This document shows positions 1 through 10,722 of a stretch of DNA of 64,000 bases, one piece after another. Positions within the stretch are counted from its first letter, which is position 1. Every line of letters begins with the position of its first letter. The translations under genes were made by a program, and so were the position numbers. The notes under the pieces are model-generated. The model was not told the DNA's origin, made no database searches, and saw only the letters and a list, made by a program, of their open reading frames with translations. The DNA comes from SG8-41 sp963699525 (GTDB lineage: Bacteria; Pseudomonadota; Gammaproteobacteria; Burkholderiales; SG8-41), in the NCBI GenBank assembly GCA_963699525.1, contig CAVOUI010000018.1, positions 124,001 to 188,000 of the forward strand. The letters run 5' to 3'.

Positions 1-1
1 C

Positions 2-301
2 GCCGACCTGCTGCTGCACGTCGTGGACGCGAGCAGCGAGGACCGCGACGCGCAGATCGCGGCGGTCGACGTGGTCCTGGCCGAGATCGGCGCGCAGGCA
101 ATCCCGCAGCTCTTGGTCATGAACAAGATCGATCTCACGCGGCTTCCCGCGCGGATCGAGCGTGACGGCTGTGGTAGAATTTCGCGCGTCTGGGCGAGCG
201 CGCAGGCCGGCGATGGAATCGAGTTCATCCGGCTAGCCCTCGAGGAATACGCCGGTGCCGCGCCGGCCCCCGCCGAACTCAACAACACCGCCGCGGCATA
301 A
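2..301 (+). CDS. hflX: GTPase HflX, C-terminal part (5' end outside window)
   Basis: This is the C-terminal 99 residues of a ribosome-associated GTPase that splits stalled 70S ribosomes under stress. The frame is open from base 2, and it reads through the DLLLHVVDAS stretch and the G4 guanine-specificity motif NKID (about residue 40 of the visible part). The assignment rests on those motifs and on position: it sits directly upstream of hflK-hflC, the usual order in Beta- and Gammaproteobacteria. The P-loop half lies to the left of the window. The stop is 17 bp before the hflK start, so co-transcription is likely. Confidence 0.9.
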   Translation, partial: ADLLLHVVDASSEDRDAQIAAVDVVLAEIGAQAIPQLLVMNKIDLTRLPARIERDGCGRISRVWASAQAGDGIEFIRLALEEYAGAAPAPAELNNTAAA

Positions 302-318
302 GAGCGAGACAGGTTTTC

Positions 319-1551
319 ATGCTGGCTTACCTCAGGACGTGCCGGGACTTCGTGCGAGAACGCTCGCTGCGCGTGCTCGGCGCGCTGATGGCGCTCAACG
401 ATCCGCAATGGGGGCGCCGTCCCGGACAGGGCCCGCCCGATCTCGACGAGATCTGGCGCGAATTCAACCGCAAGCTGAACGCGCTGTTCGGGCGCCGCGG
501 CGGCGGCGAAGGGCCGCAGGGGCCGGGCGTGAAGCGGTTTGGCGGCGGAGCGGGGCTGCTGCTCGGGCTGGTCGTCCTGGTCTGGCTGGCGAGCGGCTTC
601 TACATCGTTTACGAGGGGCAGCGCGGCATCGTGCTGCGCTTCGGCAAGCTCGTGGAAACGACGATGCCGGGCCCGCGCTGGCACCTGCCGTACCCCCTCG
701 AATCGGCGGAAGTGGTGAACGTCGCGGGCGTGCGCAGCGTCGAGGTGGGCTACCGCAACAACGTCAAGAGCAAGGTGCTGAAGGAATCGCTGATGCTGAC
801 CGACGACGAGAACATCGTCGACGTCCAGTTCGCCGTGCAGTACATATTGAAGAGCCCCACCGAATACCTGTTCAACAACCGCTCCCCGGACGAAGCGGTG
901 CTGCAAGCGGCGGAGACCGCGATCCGCGAGATCGTCGGCAAGAACAGCATGGATTTCGTGATCTTCGAGGGCCGGGCCGACGTCGCCGCGCGCGCACACA
1001 AGCTGATGCAGGAGATCCTCGACCGCTACGGCACCGGAATCAGCATCAGCAAGGTGACGATGCAGAATGCGCAGCCGCCCGAGCAGGTACAGGCGGCATT
1101 CGACGATGCGGTCAAGGCCGGGCAGGACCGCGAGCGGCAGAAGAACGAGGGGCAGGCCTACGCCAACGACGTGGTGCCGAAGGCGAAGGGCATGGCGGCC
1201 CGCCTGCAGCAGGAGGCCGAGGGCTATCGCCAGCGCGTGATCGAGCAGGCCGAGGGCGACGCTTCGCGCTTCCGCCAGATCGTGGCCGAGTACAACAAGG
1301 CGCCCCAGGTCACCCGCGACCGGCTCTACATCGAGGCGATGCAGCAGATCATGAGCAACACGACCAAGGTGCTGATCGACCAGAAGGGCGGCAACAGCCT
1401 GATCTACCTGCCGCTCGACAAGATCATGCAGTTTTCCGGAACGGGGCCAGGCGAGGGCGGAGCGAAGCCCGCCGAGGCGCCCCCCGCCCAGGAGTCGTCC
1501 ACCACGCGTTCGCGCGAAGCATTCCGCTCGCGCGAGCGGGAGTCGCGCTGA
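319..1551 (+). CDS. hflK: FtsH protease regulator subunit HflK
   Basis: Type II inner-membrane SPFH/band-7 protein which, with HflC, forms the large periplasmic cage around FtsH and modulates its proteolysis. It is 410 residues. A Gly/Pro/Arg-rich cytoplasmic N-terminus is followed by one membrane helix (about residues 75-97, LLLGLVVLVWLASGF) and the SPFH domain starting at YEGQRGIVLRFGK. Next comes an Ala/Glu/Gln-rich coiled coil (about 250-330) and a low-complexity Pro/Glu tail. The stop overlaps the hflC start (ATGA), indicating translational coupling. Length and architecture are normal. Confidence 0.95.
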   Translation: MLAYLRTCRDFVRERSLRVLGALMALNDPQWGRRPGQGPPDLDEIWREFNRKLNALFGRRGGGEGPQGPGVKRFGGGAGLLLGLVVLVWLASGFYIVYEGQRGIVLRFGKLVETTMPGPRWHLPYPLESAEVVNVAGVRSVEVGYRNNVKSKVLKESLMLTDDENIVDVQFAVQYILKSPTEYLFNNRSPDEAVLQAAETAIREIVGKNSMDFVIFEGRADVAARAHKLMQEILDRYGTGISISKVTMQNAQPPEQVQAAFDDAVKAGQDRERQKNEGQAYANDVVPKAKGMAARLQQEAEGYRQRVIEQAEGDASRFRQIVAEYNKAPQVTRDRLYIEAMQQIMSNTTKVLIDQKGGNSLIYLPLDKIMQFSGTGPGEGGAKPAEAPPAQESSTTRSREAFRSRERESR

Positions 1552-2429
1552 TGAGAAACCGCATCGGCGCAATCCTGGTCGGGCTGGTGGCCGTGCTGAT
1601 CATCGGCGCGCTGAGCCTGTTCGTCGTGGACCAGCGCCAGAACGCGATCGTGTTCCGGCTCGGCGAAGTGATCGCCGTGAAGACCAAGCCCGGGCTGTTC
1701 TTCAAGGTCCCGCTGCTCGACAACGTGCGCTACTTCGACGTGCGCATCCTGACGATCGACACCGCCGAGCCGGAGCGCTTTCTCACCTCGGAGAAGAAGA
1801 ACGTGCTGGTGGATCTCTTCGTCAAATGGCGGATCACGGACGTGCGTCAGTTCTACGTGAGCGTGGGGGGCAACGAGGGCCTCGCCCAGACGCGGCTGCT
1901 GCAGACGATCAACGACGGCCTGCGCGCCGAGTTCGGCAACCGCACGGTGCACGAGGTGGTTTCCGGAGAACGCGACAAGATCATGGACCTCATGCGCGAG
2001 AAGGGGAACGAGGACGCGAAGAATATCGGGGTGGAGGTGATCGACGTGCGGCTGAAACGCGTGGACCTGCCGCAGGAGGTGAGCGTCGACGTCTACCGCC
2101 GGATGGAGGCCGAGCGCAAGCGGGTGGCGAACGAGCTGCGGTCCACCGGGGCCGCGGAGTCGGAACGGATACGGGCGGAAGCCGACAAGCAGCGCGAAGT
2201 GATCGTTGCGCAGGCCTACCGCGAGGCGCAGCGCGTCAAGGGCGAGGGCGACGCCCGGTCGACCGCGATCTACGCGCGCGCCTACGAGCAGAACCCCGAG
2301 TTCTACGCGTTCTACCGCAGCCTGGAGGCTTACCGGGCGAGCTTCCGGGGGAAGAACGACGTGCTGGTGCTCGAGCCGAATTCGGAATTCTTCAAGTACC
2401 TCAGGTCGAGCGGCAGGTCGGGGAAGTAG
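1551..2429 (+). CDS. hflC: FtsH protease regulator subunit HflC
   Basis: Partner of HflK in the membrane HflKC-FtsH complex. The protein is 292 residues, with an N-terminal membrane anchor (about 5-27) followed immediately by the SPFH domain (VVDQRQNAIVFRLGEV). The segment EVIDVRLKRVDLP and the following Arg/Glu-rich helix (MEAERKRVANELRSTG) are typical of HflC. The open frame extends far upstream through hflK in a different frame; I chose ATG 1551 because it gives the standard HflC N-terminus and a 4-base ATGA overlap with hflK. Confidence 0.95.
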   Translation: MRNRIGAILVGLVAVLIIGALSLFVVDQRQNAIVFRLGEVIAVKTKPGLFFKVPLLDNVRYFDVRILTIDTAEPERFLTSEKKNVLVDLFVKWRITDVRQFYVSVGGNEGLAQTRLLQTINDGLRAEFGNRTVHEVVSGERDKIMDLMREKGNEDAKNIGVEVIDVRLKRVDLPQEVSVDVYRRMEAERKRVANELRSTGAAESERIRAEADKQREVIVAQAYREAQRVKGEGDARSTAIYARAYEQNPEFYAFYRSLEAYRASFRGKNDVLVLEPNSEFFKYLRSSGRSGK

Positions 2430-2456
2430 CGTCGGGCGCCCATTCGCTCACCCCTT

Positions 2457-2481
2457 CCCCCTCTCCCGAGCGGAGAGGGGA
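2457..2481. repeat. Intergenic palindrome (REP-like hairpin) between hflC and the DUF2065 gene
   Basis: CCCCTCTCC (2458-2466) and GGAGAGGGG (2472-2480) form a perfect 9-bp stem around a 5-base loop. It lies 28 bp after the hflC stop. There is no T-run, so it looks more like a dispersed intergenic palindrome or mRNA 3'-end stabiliser than an intrinsic terminator. Whether it is repeated elsewhere in the genome cannot be seen here. Confidence 0.5.
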
Positions 2482-2531
2482 AGAATACGGTGCGGAAATA
2501 GCCCGCTGTCATTTCCGCAGAAGAATGATCG

Positions 2532-2720
2532 ATGGGAAACATCCTCCTCACGGCGCTCGCATTGATGCTCATCATCGAGGGCGTGCTGCCGTTCCTGCTG
2601 CCGGGCCTGTGGCGCGACACTTTCCGCCGGCTGACCGAGATGAGCGACGGCCAGATCCGCTTCATCGGGCTCACGTCGATGCTTGCCGGCTTGCTGCTGC
2701 TCTACATCGCGCGCCACTGA
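2532..2720 (+). CDS. DUF2065 (YjeT-like) small inner-membrane protein
   Basis: This 62-residue protein has two predicted membrane helices (about 3-22 and 43-60) joined by a short basic cytoplasmic or periplasmic loop (GLWRDTFRRLTEM). It matches the DUF2065 pattern (IEGVLPFLLPGLWR ... RFIGL). In Proteobacteria this family sits between hflC and purA or hisZ, exactly as here. Its function is unknown; location suggests a link to the HflKC-FtsH membrane complex, which is inference only. Confidence 0.9.
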   Translation: MGNILLTALALMLIIEGVLPFLLPGLWRDTFRRLTEMSDGQIRFIGLTSMLAGLLLLYIARH

Positions 2721-2733
2721 GCGCGGGCGCCGG

Positions 2734-2767
2734 AAATCAGGTTTCGGCGAAAGCGCCTGATTTCTCA
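2734..2767 (+). terminator. Hairpin ending the hfl operon, just before the hisZ promoter
   Basis: AAATCAGG (2734-2741) and CCTGATTT (2756-2763) are perfect 8-bp arms. The loop contains a smaller TTTC/GAAA stem, and the right arm runs into TTTCTC. It lies 14 bp after the DUF2065 stop and immediately before a TATAAT box. The T-run is short, so termination may be weak or may serve to insulate the next promoter. Confidence 0.5.
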
Positions 2768-2814
2768 ACTATAATTTGCCCCTGAATCCCGGATCCTGGC
2801 TGCCGAATCCGCAC

Positions 2815-3800
2815 ATGCGTACCTGGGTGCTGCCCGAATACATCGAGGATGTCCTGCCGCCCGAAGCCGCGCGGCTCGAGCGGCTGCGCCGCGACCTCCT
2901 CGATCTCTTTAGCGCGCAGGGCTACGAGCTGGTCATGCCGCCGCTGCTGGAATATGTCGAGTCGCTGCTCACCGGCACCGGCCGCGACCTCGATCTCCGC
3001 ACCTTCAAGCTGGTGGACCAGCTCTCGGGGCGCATGATGGGCGTGCGCGCCGACATCACCCCGCAGGTCGCGCGGATCGACGCTCACCTTCTCAACCGGA
3101 AGGGCGTGACGCGGCTGTGCTATTGCGGGAGCGTGCTGCACGCGCTCCCGGCGAGCCCGGGAGCGACGCGCGAGCTGATCCAGATCGGCGCGGAGCTCTA
3201 CGGCCAGGCCGGCATCGCGGGGGACCTGGAAATCCAGGCGCTGCTCTGCCGCGCGCTCGCGGTCGCGGGCGTGCGCGGCCTGCGGCTGGATATCGGCCAC
3301 GTCGCGGTGTTCCGCTCCATCGTCCACGCGGCCGGCGCGGGCGCCGAGCTCGAGCGGGAGCTGTTCGAGGCCCTCCAGAAGAAGGACGTGCCCGCGATCA
3401 GGCGGCTCGCGCGCTCCCTGGATGCAAGGATGCGGGCGGCGCTCGCGCTGCTTCCGGAACTCTACGGCGGAACGGAAGTGCTGGAGCTCGCCGCGCAAAA
3501 GCTGCCGCGCATACCCGAGCTGACGCGCGCCCTCGCCACGCTGCGCGCGCTCGCGAAGGCCTGCCCGGTCCCGGCGAGCTTTGACCTCGCCGAGCTGCGC
3601 GGCTATCACTACCACTCCGGAGTGGTGTTCGACGCCTACTGCGAGGGCGTTGCCGGCGCGATTGCGCGCGGCGGACGCTACGACGAGGTCGGCAGGGCGT
3701 TCGGGCGGCTGCGGCCGGCGACCGGCTTCTCGATCAACCTGCGGGAGCTCGCGGGAGCAGCCGCGCCGCGCCGCAGGTCGGGCGGCAAGGGGCGCGCGCG

Positions 3801-3804
<4 letters not shown>
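2815..3804 (+). CDS. hisZ: ATP phosphoribosyltransferase regulatory subunit HisZ
   Basis: HisZ is a histidyl-tRNA-synthetase-like protein without aminoacylation activity that pairs with the short catalytic HisG to start histidine biosynthesis. The 329-residue protein begins WVLPEYIEDVLPPEA and contains class-II synthetase-like segments (RADITPQVARID; YYHSGVVFDAY-like HYHSGVVFDAY; GGRYDEVG). ATG 2815 was chosen over an in-frame TTG at 2776 because the family starts right at MRTWVLPEY. A TATAAT hexamer at 2770-2775 gives a plausible promoter with about 33 nt of leader. Its 3' end overlaps purA by four bases. HisZ-purA linkage is standard for Betaproteobacteria. Confidence 0.95.
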
Positions 3805-5102
<1,298 letters not shown>

Positions 5103-5107
5103 CGGGG

Positions 5108-5194
5108 TGGTGCCCAGGAAGGGATTCGAACCCCCACACCATTGCTGGCGCCAGGACCTGAACCTGGTGCGTCTACCAATTCCGCCACCTGGGC
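5108..5194 (-). tRNA. tRNA-Leu (anticodon CAG)
   Basis: Read on the minus strand, this 87-nt sequence folds as a class II tRNA. It has acceptor arms GCCCAGG/CCTGGGC, a D-arm GCGGAATTGGTAGACGC, anticodon stem CCAGG/CCTGG with loop TTCAGGT (anticodon CAG), a long variable arm, and a T-arm with GGTTCGAATCC. The 3' CCA is encoded. It lies convergently between purA and rnr. Confidence 0.96.
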
Positions 5195-5234
5195 ATGCGG
5201 GCGCGATTCTATCCGAACGTACCCCCCCGATCAA

Positions 5235-7431
5235 ATGACTTCACGAAAAAATCGAGCGGCACAACCCGCGAGCAAGCACCGCGCCCGCGACCCTCATCAC
5301 GAGCGCGAAGCGCGCCGCTACGAGCACCCGGTCGCGAGCCGGGAATTCATCCTCGAGACGCTGAACCGGCGCGGCGTGCCCGTTCCGGAGGACGAGCTCG
5401 AGCGGCTGCTAAACATCGGCCCGGCGGAGCGCGAGGCTTTCGCGCGCCGCCTCGCCGCGATGGAGCGCGACGGCGAGATCATGCGCAATCGCCGCAACGC
5501 CCTCTGCGTGGTCGCGAAGCTCGACCTCGTGCGCGGGCGCGTGCAGGGGCACCCCGATGGCTTCGGCTTCCTCGTCCGGGACGACGGCGGGCCGGATCTC
5601 TTTCTCGGCGCGAAGGAAATGCGCGAGGTCCTGCACGGCGATCGCGTGGTGGCGCGGATTTCCGGTGTGGACCGGCGTGGGAGACCCGAGGGCAAGGTGG
5701 TCGAAGTGCTCGAACGCGCGCAGCAGCGCCTGGTCGGGCGCCTCCGCCGCGAGCACGGAATACTGTTCGTGACCGCGGAAGACCGGCGCATCAGCCATGA
5801 GTTCCTGGTGCCGCCCGACGGGGCCGGCGGCGCGGCGCCGGGGCAGGTCGTGACGGTGGAAGTCATCGCCCAGCCGTCCAAGCACGCGCAGCCGGCGGCG
5901 CGCGTGGTCGAGGTGCTTGGAAATTACGCCGATCCCGGGATGGAAATCGAGATCGCGCTGCGCAAGCACGCGCTGCCGCACGTGTTTCCGCGGGCGGCCG
6001 AGCAGTTGTGCGCCCGGCTGCCGGACACCGTCACCGAGGAGGATCGCCGCGGCCGGACCGACCTTACGCAGCTGCCGCTGGTGACGATCGACGGGGAGAG
6101 CGCGAAGGATTTTGACGACGCCGTCTATTGCGAGCCGGCGGAAGGAAAAGGGGGAAATTCCGGCTGGCGCCTGTCGTGGCGATCGCCGACGTCAGCCATT
6201 ACGTGAAGCACGACGACGCGCTCGACCAGGAGGCGCGCAACCGGGGCAATTCGGTCTATTTTCCGCGCCGCGTGATCCCGATGCTGCCGGAGAAGCTGTC
6301 GAACGGGCTGTGCTCGCTCAACCCGAAGGTGGCCCGCCTCGCGATGGTGTGCGATATGCAGATCGCCGGGGACGGCGACATCCGGTCCTACCAGTTCTAT
6401 CCCGCCGTGTTCCGCTCGCACGCGCGGCTCACCTATACCGAGGTCGCGGCGATGCTGGAGGACGAGCGCGGCGAGGCGGCGCGCCGCCACCGCGCGCTGC
6501 TGCCGCACATGCGGCAGCCTGCACCGGCTCTACCGTTGCTCGCGAAGGCGCGCGAGCGGCGCGGCGCGATCGACTTCGAGACCATCGAGACCGAGATGAT
6601 CTTCGACGAGCACGACAAGATCGCGCGCATCGTCCCGGTCAGGCGCAACGACGCCCACCGGCTGATCGAGGAGTGCATGCTCGCCGCCAATGTCTGCACT
6701 TCGGACTTCCTGCGCGGGCCACGATCATCCGATGCTGTACCGCATCCACGAAGGCCCGACTCCGGAGAAGCTCGCGGCGCTGCGCGAGTTTCTGAAGGGC
6801 TTCGGATTGCAGCTCGGCGGCGGAGACGATCCGCACGCGCGCGACTACGCAAAGCTGCTGGCCCGGGTCAGGGACCGTCCGGATGCCCAGCTCCTGCAGA
6901 CGGTGATGCTGCGCTCGCTGCAGCAGGCGGTGTACAGCCCGGACAACGTCGGTCATTTCGGACTCGCCTACGAGTCCTACACGCATTTCACCTCGCCGAT
7001 CCGCCGCTATCCGGACCTGCTGGTGCACCGCGCCATCAAGGAGGCGCTGCGCCGCCGCCGTTATGAGCCGGGCGACTGGCACGAGCTCGGGGCGCACTGT
7101 TTCAATGACCGAGCGACGGGCGGATGATGCGACCCGCGACGTCGTCGCCTGGCTCAAGTGCTATTACATGAAGGACCGGGTCGGGGAGAGCTTCGCGGGC
7201 AGCATCAGCGGCGTCGCCTCCTTCGGCGCGTTCGTTGCCCTGGACGATGTCTACGTCGAGGGCCTGGTGCACGTCTCCGAGCTCGGCAACGACTACTTCC
7301 ACTTCGACGCCGCGAAGCACCAGCTCATGGGGGAACGCACGCGCAAGCGCTACCGGCTCGGCGACCGGCTGCAGGTGAAAGTGGCGCGCGTGGATCTCGA
7401 TTCGAGCCGCATCGATTTCACGCTGGCCTGA
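5235..7431 (+). CDS. rnr: Ribonuclease R (frameshifted in this sequence)
   Basis: RNase R is a processive 3'-5' exoribonuclease that degrades structured RNA. Conserved parts appear in order: an N-terminal HTH/cold-shock region (SREFILETLNRRGVPVPEDE; VRGRVQGHPDGFGFLV), the RNB catalytic core (TIDGESAKDFDDAV with its catalytic Asp residues, then VAIADVSHYV, FETIETEMIFDEHDKIARI, HFTSPIRRYPDLLVHR) and a C-terminal S1 domain (GVASFGAFVALDDVYVEGLVHV). These lie in different frames, with changes near 6173, 6712 and 7113 and a probable compensating pair near 6510-6530. Since rnr is normally intact and each part is highly conserved, I infer indel errors rather than a pseudogene. It is followed by rlmB, the usual partner. 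Confidence 0.9.
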
Positions 7432-7453
7432 CGCTGGCGATGATGGATTCGTG

Positions 7454-8198
7454 ATGAGCGATGAGCGCCTGATTTACGGCTTCCACGCCGTCACTGAGCC
7501 GGCTGCGACAGAAGGCCGCCCGCGTCCGGGAAATCTACCTCGACCCATCCCGCGGTGACCGCCGCGCGCGCGACCTGGCGCAGGCAGCGCGGGACCGGGG
7601 CGTGCGGGTGATCATGGTGGAGGCCGCACGGCTCGACGGCATGACCGGCGGCGCGCGCCATCAGGGAGTCGCAGCCCGGGTGGAGGCGGGGGCCCCGGCG
7701 CAGGACCTGGACAGCGTCCTCGGCGGGCTCGACGAGGCTCCGCTCCTGCTGATCCTCGACGGCGTGACCGACCCGCACAATCTCGGCGCCTGCCTGCGCG
7801 TGGCGGATGCCATGGGCGTGCACGCGGTGCTTGCGCCCAAGGATCGGGCCGCCGGGATTACGGCGGCGGTGGAGAAAGTGGCGAGCGGCGCGGCGGAAAG
7901 CGTGCCGTTCATCGCGGTGACCAATCTCGCCCGCACGATGCGCGAGCTGAAGGAGCGGGAGATCTGGCTCGTCGGCGCGGACCAGGGCGCCGAGCGCGAC
8001 CTCTATTCGGCACGGCTCGAGGGCCCGCTCGCCTGGGTCCTGGGGGCCGAGGGAGAAGGCATGCGGCGCCTCACGCGGGAAACCTGCGACGAGCTCGCAC
8101 GGATTCCGATGCTCGGCGCGGTGGAAAGCCTCAACGTTGCGGTATCCGCCGGCATCGTTCTCGCTGAGACGCGACGCCAGCGCCGGTCGCGCGGCTGA
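7454..8198 (+). CDS. rlmB: 23S rRNA (guanosine-2'-O-)-methyltransferase RlmB (one frameshift)
   Basis: SpoU-family SAM-dependent enzyme that methylates G2251 of 23S rRNA. The first 14 codons (MSDERLIYGFHAV) are in one frame. The rest, from SRLRQKAARVREIYLDP on, is in another, so one extra base near 7496 is likely. The C-terminal half shows the SPOUT trefoil-knot motifs ILDGVTDPHNLGACLRVADA, WVLGAEGEGMRRLT and ESLNVAVSAGIVL. Reconstructed length is about 247 residues, normal for the family. It sits directly downstream of rnr and converges on cysC with a gap of 23 bp. Confidence 0.92.
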
Positions 8199-8221
8199 CG
8201 CGCGGCCGGCCGCCGGGTGCA

Positions 8222-8809
8222 TCAGGCGGCGCGTGTCCTTTCGACCAGGCGCGCTTTAATCAGATACTCCGTCACGGCCGCGACGGTCTCGGCGACGCTC
8301 AACTGTCCACCGTCCAGCTCCAGTTCCGGCCGCGGTGGAGGCTCGTAGGGGTCGTCGATCCCCGTCATGTGCCGCAGCTCGCCCGCGCGCGCCCGGGCGT
8401 AGAGCCCCTTCGGGTCGCGCCGAATGCACTCCGCGAGCGGCGTCGACAGGTAGATCTCGACGAAGCTGCCCCGCCGGCCGACCATGCGGCGCATCTCGAC
8501 ACGGTCCGATTCGTAGGGCGCGATGAGCGAGCAGATCGCGATGCCCCCATGTTTCGCGATCTCCGCGGCGATGTAGCCGTGGCGCAGCACGTTCAGCCGC
8601 CGGTGCTCCCGGGAGAAGCCGAGCTCGCTCGAAAGGAGCTTGCGCACCTCGTCGCCGTCGAGCAGTGTCACCGCGCGCCCGAAGCGGCCGGAGAGCTCGG
8701 CCGCAAGCGCTGTCCCGAGCGTCGTCTTGCCCGCCGCAGGAAGGCCGGTGACAAGAATCGCGAATCCCCCCGGCTCGCGATTCCCAGCGCGCGCCTGCGC
8801 GTCCGTCAT
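8222..8809 (-). CDS. cysC: Adenylylsulfate (APS) kinase
   Basis: Phosphorylates adenosine 5'-phosphosulfate to PAPS with ATP. The 195-residue cytoplasmic protein carries the Walker A variant GLPAAGKTT (about residues 22-30), LLDGDEVRKLLS, GFSREHRRLNVLR, ICSLIAPYESDR and the Lys-Gly-Leu-Tyr loop (DPKGLYARARAGE), all standard APS-kinase motifs. The usual P-loop is GLSGSGKST, so its Ser/Gly residues are replaced here by Pro/Ala. No ATP sulfurylase (cysD/cysN) lies next to it, so the gene stands alone. It is divergent from the neighbouring secretion-pore gene. Confidence 0.93.
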   Translation of the reverse strand: MTDAQARAGNREPGGFAILVTGLPAAGKTTLGTALAAELSGRFGRAVTLLDGDEVRKLLSSELGFSREHRRLNVLRHGYIAAEIAKHGGIAICSLIAPYESDRVEMRRMVGRRGSFVEIYLSTPLAECIRRDPKGLYARARAGELRHMTGIDDPYEPPPRPELELDGGQLSVAETVAAVTEYLIKARLVERTRAA

Positions 8810-8937
8810 TGAGGTCCCGAAGGAAAAAGCGCAATGTGTCAGCCGCTCGCGTGCGTGTCAATATGACGGGAGAACGGGAACGCGCCGCGGAAATTTTCAT
8901 ACTACTATTGGCGGGCCCGGCGACAGGGGAGACGGGA

Positions 8938-10542
8938 ATGCGGAAAATCGCTCGAGCGGCGGCGCTGCTCGCGGCATGTGCCCTTGCGGCAGGCGCGCCG
9001 TCGGGCGTGCGCGCGCAGGCGCCGGGGGAATCCGCCGCGACGCCGCGTTTCGCCATCGACCGGTTCGAGGTCGTCGGCAACACCCTGTTGCCGGCGTCCA
9101 TGCTCGAGCGCCTGTTCGAGCCCTACACCGGTCGCGACAAGGATTTTGGCGACGTCCAACGCGCGCTGGAGGCGCTCGAGGCAGCCTATCGCGACCACGG
9201 ATACGGCGCCGTGCAGGTGCTGCTGCCGGAGCAGGACATCAGCCGGGGCGTGGTGCAATTCCGCGTGACGCAGCCGCGGGTCGGCAAGGTGACGATCGAG
9301 GGCAACGCCCATTTCGACGATTCGAACGTCCGCCGCAGCCTGCCGACCGTGAAGGAAGGCGAGGTGCCCAATTCGAAGGCGATTGCGCGCAACCTCCAGC
9401 TCGCCGCCGAGCACCCCGTCAAGCAGACCAACGTGCTGCTGCGTTCGGGGGCGTCGGCGGAGGAGGTCGACGTCGTCATCCCCGTAAGCGACGAGAAGCC
9501 GTGGCGCGGGTTCGTCACGCTCGACAACACCGGCACCAGCGAAACCGGCTATGCGCGCCTGGGTCTCGGCGTGCAGCATGCCAACCTGTTCAACCGGGAC
9601 CATGTGCTCACCGCGCAGTACGTGACCTCGCCGAGCCAGCCCGATCAGGTGTCGATCTACGGCGTGGGCTACCGCATCCCGTTCTACGGGCTCGACAGCT
9701 CGCTCGATGTCATCGCCGGCTACTCGGACGTCGATTCGGGAACGGTCCAGGGGCTGTTCAACGTGAGCGGCAGCGGCACGATCGCCATCGTGCGCTGGAA
9801 CACCATCCTGCCGAAATGGGGCGACCTGGAGCAGAAGGTCTCCTTCGGTCTCGATTACCGCGCGTTCAATAACAATGCCCAGCTCCAGGGCTCGGGCAGC
9901 ATCGTGCCCGACGTCACCATCCATCCCGTCAGCCTGAACTACGGCGGACTGTGGCGGGGCGTGGCCGCGGAGCTCACCTTTTACGGCAATTACTCGAGGA
10001 ACATTCCCGGCGGCAATAACGGCACGGAGGCGGACTGGACCGACCTCGCCGGCAGCCGCCAGGGCGTCGTCGACGATTACCAGATCCTCCGCTACGGGTT
10101 CAATTACGTCCGGGAGTTCCGAAGCGAGTGGCAGATGCGGGTCGGCTACAACGGCCAGTACACGGGGGATGCGCTCGTTTCCGGGGAGCAGTTCGGGATC
10201 GGCGGCCCGGACACCGTGCGCGGCTACCTGCTGCGGGAGCTGGCGATGGACAAGGGATTTGCGGCCCAGTTCGAGGTCTACACCCCCGAGCAGGCTCACG
10301 CGCTCGGATTCTCCGACCGCTTTCGCCTGAGATTCCTCGCCTTCTATGACTACGGCTCGGTCGAAAACAACGACACGCAGCCCTCGGACCGGGAGTCTCT
10401 CGCCAGCACCGGCATTGGGCTGCGGCTCGCCTACGGCAAGACGCTCAGCCTGCGCGTCGACGTTGCCCAGATCCTGAAGGATGCCCCCACCGTCTCGAAG
10501 GGCAGCCAGCGCGCCAGCGCCGCGCTCGCGCTCATCTTCTAG
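8938..10542 (+). CDS. Two-partner secretion outer-membrane pore (TpsB; ShlB/FhaC/HecB family)
   Basis: Outer-membrane beta-barrel transporter of the Omp85/TpsB superfamily, which exports a large TpsA exoprotein. From ATG 8938 it has a signal peptide (MRKIARAAALLAACALAAG ... AQ), POTRA-like repeats (FAIDRFEVVGNTLLPASML; VTIEGNAHFDDSNVRRSLP) and a C-terminal barrel. The barrel carries the VRGY motif of loop L6 (DTVRGYLLRE) and ends in a typical Phe-terminated strand (ALALIF). Length is 534 residues. An upstream in-frame ATG at 8809 would add 43 unsupported residues before the signal peptide. No tpsA-like exoprotein gene is nearby, so its substrate is unknown. Confidence 0.85.
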   Translation: MRKIARAAALLAACALAAGAPSGVRAQAPGESAATPRFAIDRFEVVGNTLLPASMLERLFEPYTGRDKDFGDVQRALEALEAAYRDHGYGAVQVLLPEQDISRGVVQFRVTQPRVGKVTIEGNAHFDDSNVRRSLPTVKEGEVPNSKAIARNLQLAAEHPVKQTNVLLRSGASAEEVDVVIPVSDEKPWRGFVTLDNTGTSETGYARLGLGVQHANLFNRDHVLTAQYVTSPSQPDQVSIYGVGYRIPFYGLDSSLDVIAGYSDVDSGTVQGLFNVSGSGTIAIVRWNTILPKWGDLEQKVSFGLDYRAFNNNAQLQGSGSIVPDVTIHPVSLNYGGLWRGVAAELTFYGNYSRNIPGGNNGTEADWTDLAGSRQGVVDDYQILRYGFNYVREFRSEWQMRVGYNGQYTGDALVSGEQFGIGGPDTVRGYLLRELAMDKGFAAQFEVYTPEQAHALGFSDRFRLRFLAFYDYGSVENNDTQPSDRESLASTGIGLRLAYGKTLSLRVDVAQILKDAPTVSKGSQRASAALALIF

Positions 10543-10572
10543 AACCCCGGCTTCCGGAGGTGCCGGCAGGCT

Positions 10573-10600
10573 TTGACCGGCCGAAATAGTCCTGTATAAT
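10573..10600 (+). promoter_or_regulatory. Sigma-70 promoter of the rpsF-priB-rpsR-rplI operon
   Basis: TTGACC at 10573-10578 and a perfect TATAAT at 10595-10600 are separated by 16 bp. The expected transcription start lies near 10607, giving a leader of about 115 nt before rpsF. That leader is GC-rich and could hold an S6:S18-responsive structure, but I could not define one. Confidence 0.75.
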
Positions 10601-10722
10601 CCGCGCCTTCACGATTCCGGCCCCGTGCCGAAATCATCATCCTTGCCTCACCGCGGGCAACGTGTGCGGGAGGCTTGGGGCCCCGCGAAATCCGGGCCCT
10701 CAAACCATAAGGAGAAGTGCAA

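Noticed and set aside
255..2429. A 724-codon open frame spanning hflK and hflC
   Set aside because: Its first 430 codons are the Arg-rich shadow frame of hflK; only the part from 1551 (hflC) encodes a recognisable protein.
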